NCBI GenBank assembly: GCA_913060675.1
Contig: CAJXUS010000032.1
Coordinates: forward strand, 1-50,084
DNA: 50,084 bases
Direction of reading: 5' to 3'
Origin: an uncultured Rhodospirillales bacterium
GTDB lineage: Bacteria; Pseudomonadota; Alphaproteobacteria; Kiloniellales; Kiloniellaceae
Shown here: positions 1 to 8,184 of the stretch, piece by piece
Layout: each line of letters starts with the position of its first letter
How positions within the stretch are numbered: position 1 is the first letter of the stretch
Notes under the pieces: generated by a model
The model's input: the letters and a program-made list of their open reading frames with translations, nothing else
What the model was told of the DNA's origin: nothing
Databases searched by the model: none
Translations under genes and position numbers: made by a program

Positions 1-42
1 CTATCCTCTTCGTCGGCAGCGTCAGATGTGTATAAGAGACAG
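1..42 (+). other. Untrimmed Nextera sequencing adapter (left end)
   Basis: Bases 10..42 are the 33-nt Nextera Read 1 adapter, ending in the Tn5 mosaic end AGATGTGTATAAGAGACAG. Bases 2..9 (TATCCTCT) match the standard i5 index S503. This is library-construction sequence, not genome. The biological sequence starts at 43. Confidence 0.98.
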
Positions 43-158
43 TTATCGGCCTGGGCATAGTTACCAATGATGTCTGAAAGATCGGAAGGATTTCGGTTCT
101 CGGTAAACTTATCCGAAGAGACCCATTCACCAGCGATGTAGTTTGAAAAATTCTGCAT
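43..158 (-). CDS. Aldehyde dehydrogenase, N-terminal fragment (cut by contig end)
   Basis: This is the first 38 codons of a minus-strand gene that runs off the left end. The start ATG is at 156..158, preceded five bases upstream by a strong ribosome site (AAGAAGG at 164..170). The translation begins MQNFSNYIAGEW and contains NPSDLSDIIGNYAQAD, the typical N-terminus of NAD(P)-dependent aldehyde dehydrogenases close to alpha-ketoglutaric semialdehyde and betaine-type dehydrogenases. The catalytic Cys and Glu lie outside the window, so the substrate cannot be read. It is divergent from the LysR gene at 301, which probably regulates it. Family assignment is good; substrate is unknown. Confidence 0.8.
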
Positions 159-300
159 ACCAACCTTCTTATGATCAAAGTAGATTGCGCCTGTTAAATA
201 GACGCAGGAAATTTGATGTTTATTTCCGCAGATAAATCAATTATCGTCAAATTCAAATTATTTACGCTTACTTCAATTAATTTGTAATTTGGAATAAATA
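159..300. promoter_or_regulatory. Divergent promoter region between ALDH and LysR genes
   Basis: This 142-bp AT-rich spacer separates the divergent aldehyde dehydrogenase and LysR genes, the usual place for a LysR operator. An inverted repeat CAAATTA (254..260) / TAATTTG (278..284) with a 17-base spacer lies close to the LysR start and could be an autoregulatory site. In such AT-rich sequence the repeat could be chance. Confidence 0.4.
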
Positions 301-1221
301 ATGGCTGTAACCCTCGCAATGATCAGAACATTTGTCTCTGTTGCAGAGAATGGTTCTATTATGTTGGCCGCAGAACAATTGGGTCGAACACCCTCTGCGG
401 TGTCCATGGCATTAAAGCAGCTGGAAATCGAAATCGGTACACCGTTATTCCAAGGTGAGCGTAAAGGAAATTTAACACCTACGGGATTGTTTACATTGGA
501 ACAAACCCGAAATCTTATTGACCATTGTGATGAAATTTTTAGCTCTATTACATCTTTTGCCAAAAACGAAATCGGATATCTTTCTCTCGCCTGTGTACCC
601 TCTGTTGCAGAACAAATACTTCCATCTGTTATCAAGGTATTTCACAAACAATCGCCAAAGGTGGAAATCGAAATAAGGGATGCGGATTCAAGAAGTGTTA
701 TCAATGCTGTTCACAGTGGAAGAGTTCAGTTTGGCATCGCAAGTTTTGCCAAATCCCTGCCCGGCCTGGAGTTTATACCGTTATTTGAAGATAGCCTGGG
801 GTTGGTTTGTTCAAATGAGGACTTCTCTTCGCAAAAGGGAAAAAACATCACGACCCGGTTGCTAAAGAAAAAGAAACTGCTCGCCAATAGCATTACGCAA
901 TCCCTAAGTGCGCAAGATCTTCTTGGCCAAATCGGAACCAGCAGCATTACAGTACATAACGTGACTTCAGTCCTAGCCCTGGTTAAGGCGGGAACTGGCA
1001 TCACAATATTGCCTCGCCTATCTGTCCCCAGTACAGATCCACTCCTAAACTTTATCCCTCTGGAAACACCGCAAATGCGGCAAGTTGGTCTTGTTAAACT
1101 CAAAAATAATACATTATCACCAGCTGCCTTAGCTCTGATAAAAATACTGAGTGATAGAATTTCGGAGATTGAATTGACGATGGCAGGCAACTTTAAAAAG
1201 CTTCAGGCAAAATCTCTCTAG
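301..1221 (+). CDS. LysR-family transcriptional regulator
   Basis: This 306-residue protein has the length and layout of a LysR regulator. A winged helix-turn-helix fills about residues 4 to 65, with the recognition helix around RTPSAVSMALKQLE. An effector-binding domain follows from about residue 90 to 290. The ATG at 301 has a GGA seven bases upstream. It faces away from the aldehyde dehydrogenase at 43..158, the classical arrangement in which a LysR protein controls its divergent neighbour. The ligand cannot be deduced from sequence. The next gene on this strand, the GlxA-type regulator, follows after 66 bases, so the two may share a transcript. Confidence 0.9.
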   Translation: MAVTLAMIRTFVSVAENGSIMLAAEQLGRTPSAVSMALKQLEIEIGTPLFQGERKGNLTPTGLFTLEQTRNLIDHCDEIFSSITSFAKNEIGYLSLACVPSVAEQILPSVIKVFHKQSPKVEIEIRDADSRSVINAVHSGRVQFGIASFAKSLPGLEFIPLFEDSLGLVCSNEDFSSQKGKNITTRLLKKKKLLANSITQSLSAQDLLGQIGTSSITVHNVTSVLALVKAGTGITILPRLSVPSTDPLLNFIPLETPQMRQVGLVKLKNNTLSPAALALIKILSDRISEIELTMAGNFKKLQAKSL

Positions 1222-1287
1222 ACTTTATAGCTAAAAAATATCAACACTTCTTCTTAGATCGTTAGTTACATTAAGTAGAACCAGCCC

Positions 1288-2259
1288 ATGCAGAAGATAC
1301 CTGCCTCCCCGGAGTTACCTGTTACAGGACGATTTGTATTCCTGTTACTGCCCAACTACTCCCTACTTGCACTTAGCTCTGCAGTAGAGGTTCTTCGTGC
1401 GGCAAACCGTTTGTCCAGATCTGAAATCTATTCATGGCAACTGGTATCGGCAGATAGCGGACTTTTTGCATCCTCCGGCGGACTTGCGCTGCCGACGGAA
1501 CCATTGGAAGCAACGATTAAAGACATAACACACCTTGTTATTTGTGGTGGGGATGGGTCTGATAACCTTACCGACCCAAGAACCCTCTCTTTTGTTAGAG
1601 AACAAGCGCGTCGAGCTCAGCTATCGGGGGCTATTTCTGACGGGTCATATTTAGCTGCTCGCGCAGGTATATTTGATGGTTATAGATCAACCATTCATTG
1701 GCAATGCCACGATGGCTATGTTGAACAAAACCCTGATCTAGATATCACACGGCAAATTTATGAAATTGATAGAGATCGGTTTTCCTGTGCTGGTGGAGCG
1801 GCGGCATTTGATCTGTTCTTACAACTGGTTGAACGCGATTACGGAAGACACTTGAGCTTGGAAATTGCTGAAAATTTTGTCCATAGTGAAATTCGCCCTC
1901 AGGTCAGTCCTCAACGTCTCAACCCCTCTTTCAAATTCGCAGCCTCAAGTCCACGATTGAGCGGTGTTATCGGATACATGGAACAAAACTTGGAAAATCC
2001 TCTGCCCTTGCCAAAGCTTGCAGAACAAGTCGGCATTACTCCGCGGCAGATGGATCGCATTTTCCAACAGTATGTTGGGGAAAGTCCAAGTCGGTTTTAT
2101 GTCGGCCTTAGAGTTCGAAGAGCTGCTTATCTTTTACGCCAAACCAGCCTATCAATCAGTGAGATTGCTGTAGCTTGTGGATTTGCATCTACATCGCACC
2201 TGTCAAAACACTTCCAACGGGTATGGAGGATGTCTCCCCGGCAGTATCGGATATTATAG
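1288..2259 (+). CDS. GlxA-family (DJ-1/PfpI plus AraC HTH) transcriptional regulator
   Basis: The 323 residues form two domains. The first, about 15 to 190, is a DJ-1/PfpI-like amidotransferase fold (FVFLLLPNYSLLALSSAVEV at its start). The second, about 225 to 320, is an AraC DNA-binding domain with two helix-turn-helices (LPLPKLAEQVGITPRQMDR and LSISEIAVACGFASTSHLSK). This architecture is that of GbdR, CdhR and ArgR in pseudomonads, which sense glycine betaine, carnitine and arginine. Just downstream, in the same direction, is a sarcosine-oxidase-like FAD enzyme, which supports a role in betaine or methylated glycine catabolism. The specific ligand is inference. A second regulator of the same type lies at 8185..9198. 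Confidence 0.88.
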   Translation: MQKIPASPELPVTGRFVFLLLPNYSLLALSSAVEVLRAANRLSRSEIYSWQLVSADSGLFASSGGLALPTEPLEATIKDITHLVICGGDGSDNLTDPRTLSFVREQARRAQLSGAISDGSYLAARAGIFDGYRSTIHWQCHDGYVEQNPDLDITRQIYEIDRDRFSCAGGAAAFDLFLQLVERDYGRHLSLEIAENFVHSEIRPQVSPQRLNPSFKFAASSPRLSGVIGYMEQNLENPLPLPKLAEQVGITPRQMDRIFQQYVGESPSRFYVGLRVRRAAYLLRQTSLSISEIAVACGFASTSHLSKHFQRVWRMSPRQYRIL

Positions 2260-2409
2260 TGAAACAGCCGAAAAAATAATAATAATATCACTTTGGTCAT
2301 ATTGTGCTCAATTGAGTCCTAATTGTTGTGTTTTTTAAAGCACACATACTCCTAAACTACTTGAGAATTTTAAATTAAACATGTCTCTGTAGCTAAGGGT
2401 TTAGGACAA
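2260..2409 (+). promoter_or_regulatory. Promoter region of the FAD oxidoreductase, with a palindrome
   Basis: This 150-bp AT-rich spacer lies between the GlxA-type regulator and the FAD oxidoreductase. It contains a short trinucleotide run (AATAATAATAAT around 2274..2286) and a perfect 10-bp palindrome CTCAATTGAG at 2307..2316. The palindrome is a candidate operator for the adjacent regulator. No sharp sigma-70 promoter could be chosen. Confidence 0.35.
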
Positions 2410-3753
2410 ATGGCTTTTCCAACGAAAGCAAAATACATCATCATTGGGGCCGGTATTCACGGCCTATCAACTGCCTGGAATTTAGCAGAAAAATTAGAAG
2501 CTAAAGGCCAAGGTGGTGGTAAGGATATTCTCGTCATCGACAAAGATGGTATTGCTTCAGGAGCAAGTGGTATCGCTTGTGGTGTGGTACGGAACAATTA
2601 CTTCCAACCAGCAATGCGCGAACTTATGGCCCATTCCGTTGACGTATGGGAAAGTGATAAAGAAGCTTTCAGTTATAACCCGGTTGGCTATTTGCAAATC
2701 AGCCCTGAATCGATGCATGAAGATTGTGCAGAAATTCACCGCCAGCAAGCTGAAATTGGTTATTCATCTGATTTCATAGAAGGCAGCGATAAGTGCATGT
2801 CTTATATGAAAAATATTTTCAATGATTGGCAAGCAAAAGGCATCACAAATATCCTGCACGAAAAGCGTGGTGGTTATGCCAACAACACCAAAGCGATTTA
2901 TGGTCTGGCTAAAAAAGCTGAAGACCTTGGTGTTCGTATTATGTCTGGCGTCGAAGTCAAAGGTTTTACTTTTTGCAACTGGTCATCGGCTGTTACAGGT
3001 GTTGAAACCAACAAAGGCAAAATTGAGTGTGACCACGTCATCGTTGGGGTGGGTCCTTGGGTGAAAACCATTTGGGATATGCTTGAGCTTCCCAATTCAG
3101 TGGACATTAAAGGTCTTGATGGCCAAACCCACAAAGACATTCCGATGTGGCGTTATTGGGCGCTCGAAGAAGGCGTTCTTGGGGTTGAACCTGGGTTTTT
3201 GATGGATAATCAGGGAAATATGCCCCCCGTAATCCACGTTGATACCGATGAGCCTCTTTATTCAGACGTAGATGGCTCTTTGATTACCGATGAAATGTGG
3301 GGGATCTACTACAAACCTGATTTCCACTTCAATGGTGTCCAAGGTGGCGCGATGCCTTATAAGATCGACAAAGACGCTAATGATGTAAATATCGATCCCT
3401 ATGGACCTAAATCACCTGAATTTATCGTAAATGACCACTTTGCTCATATGTGGACCTCTGCGCTTGCATTCTGCCAAAAACGTTTCGAAGGCCAGTCCGT
3501 AAAATATCGCAATGAACCTTCAGGTGGCCTTGGGTGTTTCACCCCAGACAGCTTCCCTGTCTTTGACCATTTTCGTGAGAACGTTACCATCATTGCTGAC
3601 TCTAACCACGGTTATAAAATGATTGGTGTCGGTGCTCTTATTGCTCAGGAAGTTCTTGGCGAAAAATCAGCTCTTCTAGAACCTTTCCGCTTAAATCGTT
3701 ATGCAGAAGGCAAACTACACCCGGTAAGTAACAGTCCGTTTCCTTGGAGCTAA
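2410..3753 (+). CDS. FAD-dependent oxidoreductase, sarcosine/dimethylglycine oxidase-like (DAO family)
   Basis: This 447-residue protein opens with a dinucleotide-binding motif G13-A-G-x-x-G18 for FAD and has the DAO-family C-terminal signature (GGLGCFTPDSFPVFD near 375, then SNHGYKMIGVG near 400). The length fits monomeric sarcosine oxidase or the beta subunit of heterotetrameric sarcosine oxidase, which oxidise N-methyl groups of glycine derivatives to formaldehyde and peroxide. No SoxA, SoxD or SoxG partner is present, so it probably works alone or with another electron acceptor. The ATG follows AGGA by four bases. The preceding GlxA-type regulator supports a betaine or sarcosine substrate. 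The exact substrate is an inference. Confidence 0.78.
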   Translation: MAFPTKAKYIIIGAGIHGLSTAWNLAEKLEAKGQGGGKDILVIDKDGIASGASGIACGVVRNNYFQPAMRELMAHSVDVWESDKEAFSYNPVGYLQISPESMHEDCAEIHRQQAEIGYSSDFIEGSDKCMSYMKNIFNDWQAKGITNILHEKRGGYANNTKAIYGLAKKAEDLGVRIMSGVEVKGFTFCNWSSAVTGVETNKGKIECDHVIVGVGPWVKTIWDMLELPNSVDIKGLDGQTHKDIPMWRYWALEEGVLGVEPGFLMDNQGNMPPVIHVDTDEPLYSDVDGSLITDEMWGIYYKPDFHFNGVQGGAMPYKIDKDANDVNIDPYGPKSPEFIVNDHFAHMWTSALAFCQKRFEGQSVKYRNEPSGGLGCFTPDSFPVFDHFRENVTIIADSNHGYKMIGVGALIAQEVLGEKSALLEPFRLNRYAEGKLHPVSNSPFPWS

Positions 3754-3800
3754 TAGGTAATTTCACCTGATGAAGTAGCTCAGACCACGTCGCAAAGATA

Positions 3801-3831
3801 AAGAAGGGAGTTCTTGTTGAGCTCTCTTCTT
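3801..3831. terminator. Bidirectional terminator hairpin
   Basis: A 13-bp stem with two G-T wobbles and a TTGTT loop lies between the convergent FAD oxidoreductase (ends 3753) and binding-protein gene (ends 3851). Flanking T-richness is modest on both strands. The placement fits a shared terminator. Confidence 0.6.
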
Positions 3832-3850
3832 ATTCATTTCTCATAACAAG

Positions 3851-4597
3851 CTATTGATATCTTGCGTGGATTGCGTCGTAAGTGCCATCCGCCCGGATTT
3901 CAGCAAGCCCTTTATTAAATATATCGCGTAAAGTTTTTGAACCAGGCCATTCTTTACTAAAACAAAGGTGGTAGAAAAGTTGTTTACCAGTATCAAAATA
4001 TTTAAGTTTATCGGAAAGACCAAGCCCACCAGCGATATATTGAACGAACTCCTTTGTCGTATAAAAAACATCAAAATCGCGGTTTATTAACACTCGCAAT
4101 GCAGAAGCATCATCAATAATTGGTTCATAGTTAACACCAATAGCTTTAAGTTCTTTTTCTGCAGCATATCCACTAACAACAAGAACTTTTAAACCTTCTA
4201 CATCCTCTATTGATTTTGGAGCATTTCCTGAGTAACCAATTGAACTAACGTAAGTCCTCGTTGCCGTACTAATTGGATCAGAATAATAAATATACTCTTC
4301 ACGACCAGCTGTTTTACCACAGGATAACATGGCAACTGTGGTACCAGCTTTGGCCATTGCCACGATACGCTTCCAAGGTCGAAATTCTACCTGAGCCCGC
4401 CGCCCTACCTTTTTGAAGGCTGCAACAACGACCTCAACATCAAACCCTAGTAAGCTGTCGATATCCGGATTTTCAATCTCATAAGGAGGAAAATTTACCG
4501 CATGTATCGTTAACACGGTTTCTTGGGCTCGGGCTATTGTCGTCATGCAGATTAATAGGAGAAAGATAGACAATGGTGATTTCATAAGTTTTTTCAT
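3851..4597 (-). CDS. Periplasmic substrate-binding protein, family 3 (copy 1 of tandem pair)
   Basis: The 248-residue product starts with a Sec signal peptide, hydrophobic at about 8 to 22 and ending near ARAQ. It then carries a family-3 solute-binding (PBPb) domain of the amino-acid type (FPPYEIE near 35, then LLGFDVEVV, GRREE-like and DPIS segments). Such proteins bind small polar solutes in the periplasm. No ABC permease or ATPase is adjacent, so it may feed a transporter encoded elsewhere or act in sensing. It is a close paralogue of the next gene (4806..5552), including the ribosome site AAGGCGAC. The start ATG lies eight bases downstream of that site. Confidence 0.85.
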   Translation of the reverse strand: MKKLMKSPLSIFLLLICMTTIARAQETVLTIHAVNFPPYEIENPDIDSLLGFDVEVVVAAFKKVGRRAQVEFRPWKRIVAMAKAGTTVAMLSCGKTAGREEYIYYSDPISTATRTYVSSIGYSGNAPKSIEDVEGLKVLVVSGYAAEKELKAIGVNYEPIIDDASALRVLINRDFDVFYTTKEFVQYIAGGLGLSDKLKYFDTGKQLFYHLCFSKEWPGSKTLRDIFNKGLAEIRADGTYDAIHARYQ

Positions 4598-4805
4598 AAC
4601 CGATGTCGCCTTATTGCTGTCTTATCCAATATATAACTGTTGAGTATAACACGATTTGACTAAATATTCAGGACACAGTTTTGTTATAAGAGTATTCATT
4701 CGGTAAAACGACTAAGAAGAAGACAGACAACCCCGGTATATAAAAGTCGAAATTTGTAAAGTTAGGGGATAGTGTTGTTCTCTTCACATCATTTTTTTCA
4801 ATTTA

Positions 4806-5552
4806 TTATTTATATTTTGCATGGATGGCATCATAAGTCCCATCCTCTCGAATCATAGCGAGACCCTTGTTAAATTTATCGCGGAGGGCTTTTGAATTAG
4901 GCCATTTTTTACTAAAACAGAGATGAAAAAACACCTGCTTTCCAGTGTCGAAATATTGAACTTTATCTGCGATACCAAGCCCACCTGCGGTGTATTCAAC
5001 AAATTCACGTGCTGAATAAAAAAGGTCAAAGTCACGATTTAATAAAATCCGTAAAGCTGAAGCATCATGAATAACGGGTTCATAATCTATATCCGCGTTC
5101 TTCAACTCTTTTTCTGCAGCATAACCGCTTATGACTAAAATTTTTAACCCTCGCGCTTCCTCCATTGACTGGGGGACATCACCAGCGAAATCAACTGAGG
5201 CAACATAGGTTCTGGTCGCTTTACTTATAGGATCGGAATAATTGATATAGTCTTCTCGGCCTGGTGATTTTTCGCATGATAACATGGCAACTGTCGTACC
5301 AGCACGCGCCATTGCAACAATCCGTTTCCATGGTCGAAAATCAATTCGCGCACGTAGACCAACCCTATCAAAAGCTTCAACGACTACTTCTACATCAAAA
5401 CCGAGCAGGCTATCTACACCAGGGTCTTCTATCTCATAGGGAGGGAAATCTACCGCGTGGATAGTTAACACAGGTTCTTCTGCTCGTGTTAACGTTATCA
5501 TACAGACTGAAACCATGAAGATAGACAAAAGAGAATATACAAAATTTCTCAT
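4806..5552 (-). CDS. Periplasmic substrate-binding protein, family 3 (copy 2 of tandem pair)
   Basis: This protein also has 248 residues, with a signal peptide ending near TRAEE and a family-3 binding domain that aligns without gaps to its neighbour at 3851..4597. By eye well over half of the residues are identical. Both keep the blocks VLTIHAV, FRPWKRIVAMA, SGYAAEKELK and GTYDAIHA. The ribosome site AAGGCGAC is shared too, so the pair arose by tandem gene duplication including the leader. The 208-bp spacer between them has no gene and is large enough for a separate promoter. There are no transport partners nearby. Ligand unknown. Confidence 0.85.
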   Translation of the reverse strand: MRNFVYSLLSIFMVSVCMITLTRAEEPVLTIHAVDFPPYEIEDPGVDSLLGFDVEVVVEAFDRVGLRARIDFRPWKRIVAMARAGTTVAMLSCEKSPGREDYINYSDPISKATRTYVASVDFAGDVPQSMEEARGLKILVISGYAAEKELKNADIDYEPVIHDASALRILLNRDFDLFYSAREFVEYTAGGLGIADKVQYFDTGKQVFFHLCFSKKWPNSKALRDKFNKGLAMIREDGTYDAIHAKYK

Positions 5553-5721
5553 GAGTGAAGTCGCCTTTTCTCTACTCGACCTACTTATCGTCTATCTAAA
5601 ATAAACCATATTGGTTAATTTTTACAGCTTCAAATCTCCCTCCCCTTGATCAAATTCAAGTCGACCTTCTAATCTTGAAAATATATTACATTGAGTAGAT
5701 ATATAACTCACCCAACGGCAG

Positions 5722-7104
5722 CTATTTGTTTTTTTTGTGATTACATCCGTTCGGTGAAACCGGGTGTTTCAAGAGAGCTAATAGGTCAGTAAGGGCGCCA
5801 GGATAGTTCTTTAATCTTTCTACTGATTTAACAATATTATCGGCAGTTTTTTGATGTAACGAGCCATGACATAGTGCCTGAAATTTCTTGAGTATATGAT
5901 CATCCGTAAGAGGATTTTCTGGATCACCAATAGGACAAGCAGCTGGGGTATCAAATCTTTCCCCAGTATTTAAAGTTATAGAGACATCAGCCCAACGTTC
6001 GCCTGGGAACTTGGCGTTAAACTCATCAGTTTCACTCAATACAATTTTATTACTGAGCGACAGAATTGAGGGATCTCGTAAAGACTGTGGCGCAATTTCT
6101 TCTGCACCTAATGTCCCTCGAACAATCAGTGCCGCGACCGGAAAAGCGATAGCATATTGTGCTTCCTCTGTCGTTTTTGGATTATGACCGGCAAGACAAA
6201 GTCCTTCGTGAAAAGTACGGATCTCAATTTTATCAATGGATTGATGATCGAGTGTGCGCTTTTCCATCAAATCTGACACCGCCTGTATCGCAGGTTGAGC
6301 CCATCGACAAACAGGATATGGTTTAAAGTATTGCGCAAGTATCTCCCAATCTTGCGTAAGACTTTCCCAGTAAGGAGCGACATCATCACCTTCCAGTGTT
6401 ATTGCTGGGGCGCCAGTAAAGCCTGATCGTGCCATATAAGCCGCACTAACTCCTGCCATTGCGCCCCATCCGGAGCCGTCTTTCAACATCGTCGGATGGT
6501 CAATACAACGCATCATTTGACTACGTGGACCGTGATATTCAGCAATACCCAAGGCATGTCGGGTTTGGTCCTGATCTAACTTAAGCAGGCGCGCGCCCAT
6601 AGCCGCAGCACCTATTGCATTCCAGGCACCAGAAGTATGGTAATCACAAGCCGTCGCGTGAAGTGCAATACCTGCGCGTAAGCTGACTTCATAGCCAATG
6701 GTTAAGGCTGTTAAGAATTCCTGTCCATCAATGTTTTTGTCATGTTCGGCAAGGCTGTAACAAAAAGCTAACAGTGCGGGTAATACAGCAGCTCCGGCAT
6801 GTCCTTTGGTTAAACGGTGACCATCATGAGCATCAAAAGAATCAATTGTCATGCCAGTAGCAAGCGCCGCACCGACTGGACTGGCGACTTTCCCCGTAAA
6901 GGGAATGGCGGAAACCTCTGCACCTGCAGCAAAAAAAGACGTCGCATGTTCTGTGATGATTTGAGCCAAGTCAGTGTGTCGACCAGCCACAGTTACGCCT
7001 ATTAAATCAAGACAACAGCGTTCAGCCATTGCAACAACATCCTGGGGCAGATCAGTAAATTTAGTATCATGTATAAATGAAAGAATGTTGTTGTCGGATG
7101 ACAT
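5722..7104 (-). CDS. MmgE/PrpD family protein
   Basis: This 460-residue protein belongs to the MmgE/PrpD fold (2-methylcitrate dehydratase, cis-aconitate decarboxylase and relatives). Diagnostic stretches are the N-terminal LDLIGVTVAG near 30, the DAHDGHRLTKGHAGAAVLPALLA block near 90 to 115 (D and H side chains line the active site in known members), and YHTSGAWNAIGAAAM near 155. Length is normal for the family. It lies 32 bases after the nitrilase-family gene and is surely cotranscribed with it. Many members have unknown substrates, often unsaturated or hydroxylated di- and tricarboxylic acids. No methylcitrate synthase is present, so propionate metabolism is not supported. The ATG has an AAGGAT ribosome site. 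Confidence 0.85.
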   Translation of the reverse strand: MSSDNNILSFIHDTKFTDLPQDVVAMAERCCLDLIGVTVAGRHTDLAQIITEHATSFFAAGAEVSAIPFTGKVASPVGAALATGMTIDSFDAHDGHRLTKGHAGAAVLPALLAFCYSLAEHDKNIDGQEFLTALTIGYEVSLRAGIALHATACDYHTSGAWNAIGAAAMGARLLKLDQDQTRHALGIAEYHGPRSQMMRCIDHPTMLKDGSGWGAMAGVSAAYMARSGFTGAPAITLEGDDVAPYWESLTQDWEILAQYFKPYPVCRWAQPAIQAVSDLMEKRTLDHQSIDKIEIRTFHEGLCLAGHNPKTTEEAQYAIAFPVAALIVRGTLGAEEIAPQSLRDPSILSLSNKIVLSETDEFNAKFPGERWADVSITLNTGERFDTPAACPIGDPENPLTDDHILKKFQALCHGSLHQKTADNIVKSVERLKNYPGALTDLLALLKHPVSPNGCNHKKNK

Positions 7105-7136
7105 CGGGCTTTATCCTTTTGGATACAGAAATAGGG

Positions 7137-7982
7137 TTAAGTTTTACGTGCGAACTCACGAACAAAATGATGAGGGTTTAAGTCGCGAAGAGTTGGTAAC
7201 AAATAACGGGCTTGTTTTACTTCTGAATATTCAGCCACTGCGGTTATTAGACATTCATTATCGGTCGCCGTGGAGAGGACTTTTCCTTTGGGGGATACGA
7301 TACAACTACCACCCCAAAAAGTTATATTATCCTGTGCTCCTATCCAGTTACTCATAACGATATAACTGCCAAAAGTTAAAGCCGTGTTACCCAAATTTTG
7401 TTGCCACCCTTCAGGGTTAGAAAAGCTATCACCAACAGCCTCTAAAGCAGATGCAATCGGGGCCAAGAGTAGATTGGAGCCGCGTAAGGCTGAGAGGCTC
7501 AAGAGCAAAGGATTCCAATGGTCAGCGCAAATTAAAGTACTTGCGCTCCACTGACTTTCAATAGAGCCCGGAGCAAAAGCATTTACCCCTTCACCGGAAG
7601 CAAAATGCTTTCCTTCATCGAGCAATCCATAAGTCACAAGATTGATTTTTCTGTGGAGATTTAAAACCCTGCCATCACGAACGGTTATCGCCGAATTAAA
7701 ATAACGAACTCCCTCACCTTCTTCTATGAAACTAAAAGTAACGGTTATTCCTTCTGATGCTTTGGCAATTTGAGTGATGATATCATCATTATACCGCAAT
7801 GCGACGTCTGGAACGCGCTCATTTAATACATAGCCAGTGAGTGATAGTTCGGGAAAAACCAGAATATCTACAGAGAGTTTTTTTGCCTGAGCAATATAAT
7901 CAAGGTGGCGCACGACCCCGTCCTTAGGAAAGGTCGGGCCAGCTGTGAGTTGAACAGAAGCAAGGTTAAGTTTCTTCGTCAT
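7137..7982 (-). CDS. Carbon-nitrogen hydrolase (nitrilase superfamily)
   Basis: This 281-residue enzyme shows the full Glu-Lys-Cys triad of the superfamily: E45 in FPELSLTGY, K112 in HRKINLV and C152 in LICADHW. Members hydrolyse amides, ureides or nitriles to acid plus ammonia through a cysteine thioester. The substrate is not readable from sequence. It is the first gene of a two-gene unit with the MmgE/PrpD protein. It is divergent from the GlxA-type regulator at 8185, so the unit is probably switched on by that regulator. The pair suggests stepwise breakdown of a small amidated carboxylic acid; this is inference. Confidence 0.87.
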   Translation of the reverse strand: MTKKLNLASVQLTAGPTFPKDGVVRHLDYIAQAKKLSVDILVFPELSLTGYVLNERVPDVALRYNDDIITQIAKASEGITVTFSFIEEGEGVRYFNSAITVRDGRVLNLHRKINLVTYGLLDEGKHFASGEGVNAFAPGSIESQWSASTLICADHWNPLLLSLSALRGSNLLLAPIASALEAVGDSFSNPEGWQQNLGNTALTFGSYIVMSNWIGAQDNITFWGGSCIVSPKGKVLSTATDNECLITAVAEYSEVKQARYLLPTLRDLNPHHFVREFARKT

Positions 7983-8184
7983 TTTAGTTCTTAAACGTTA
8001 ACACAACAAATATATTCTTATGGAACAATGAATGCTCAAGTGACCTATAGCGACCCAATTTTGATGCAAAGCGGCCTTGTGAAGACATATCAAAAACTGA
8101 GTGATTCTTTTACTTGCTGTAGAGTATTATATGGGCATTGTTGATATCTAAAATAAAGCCAACAGTATTTTCATCGGACGAAAA

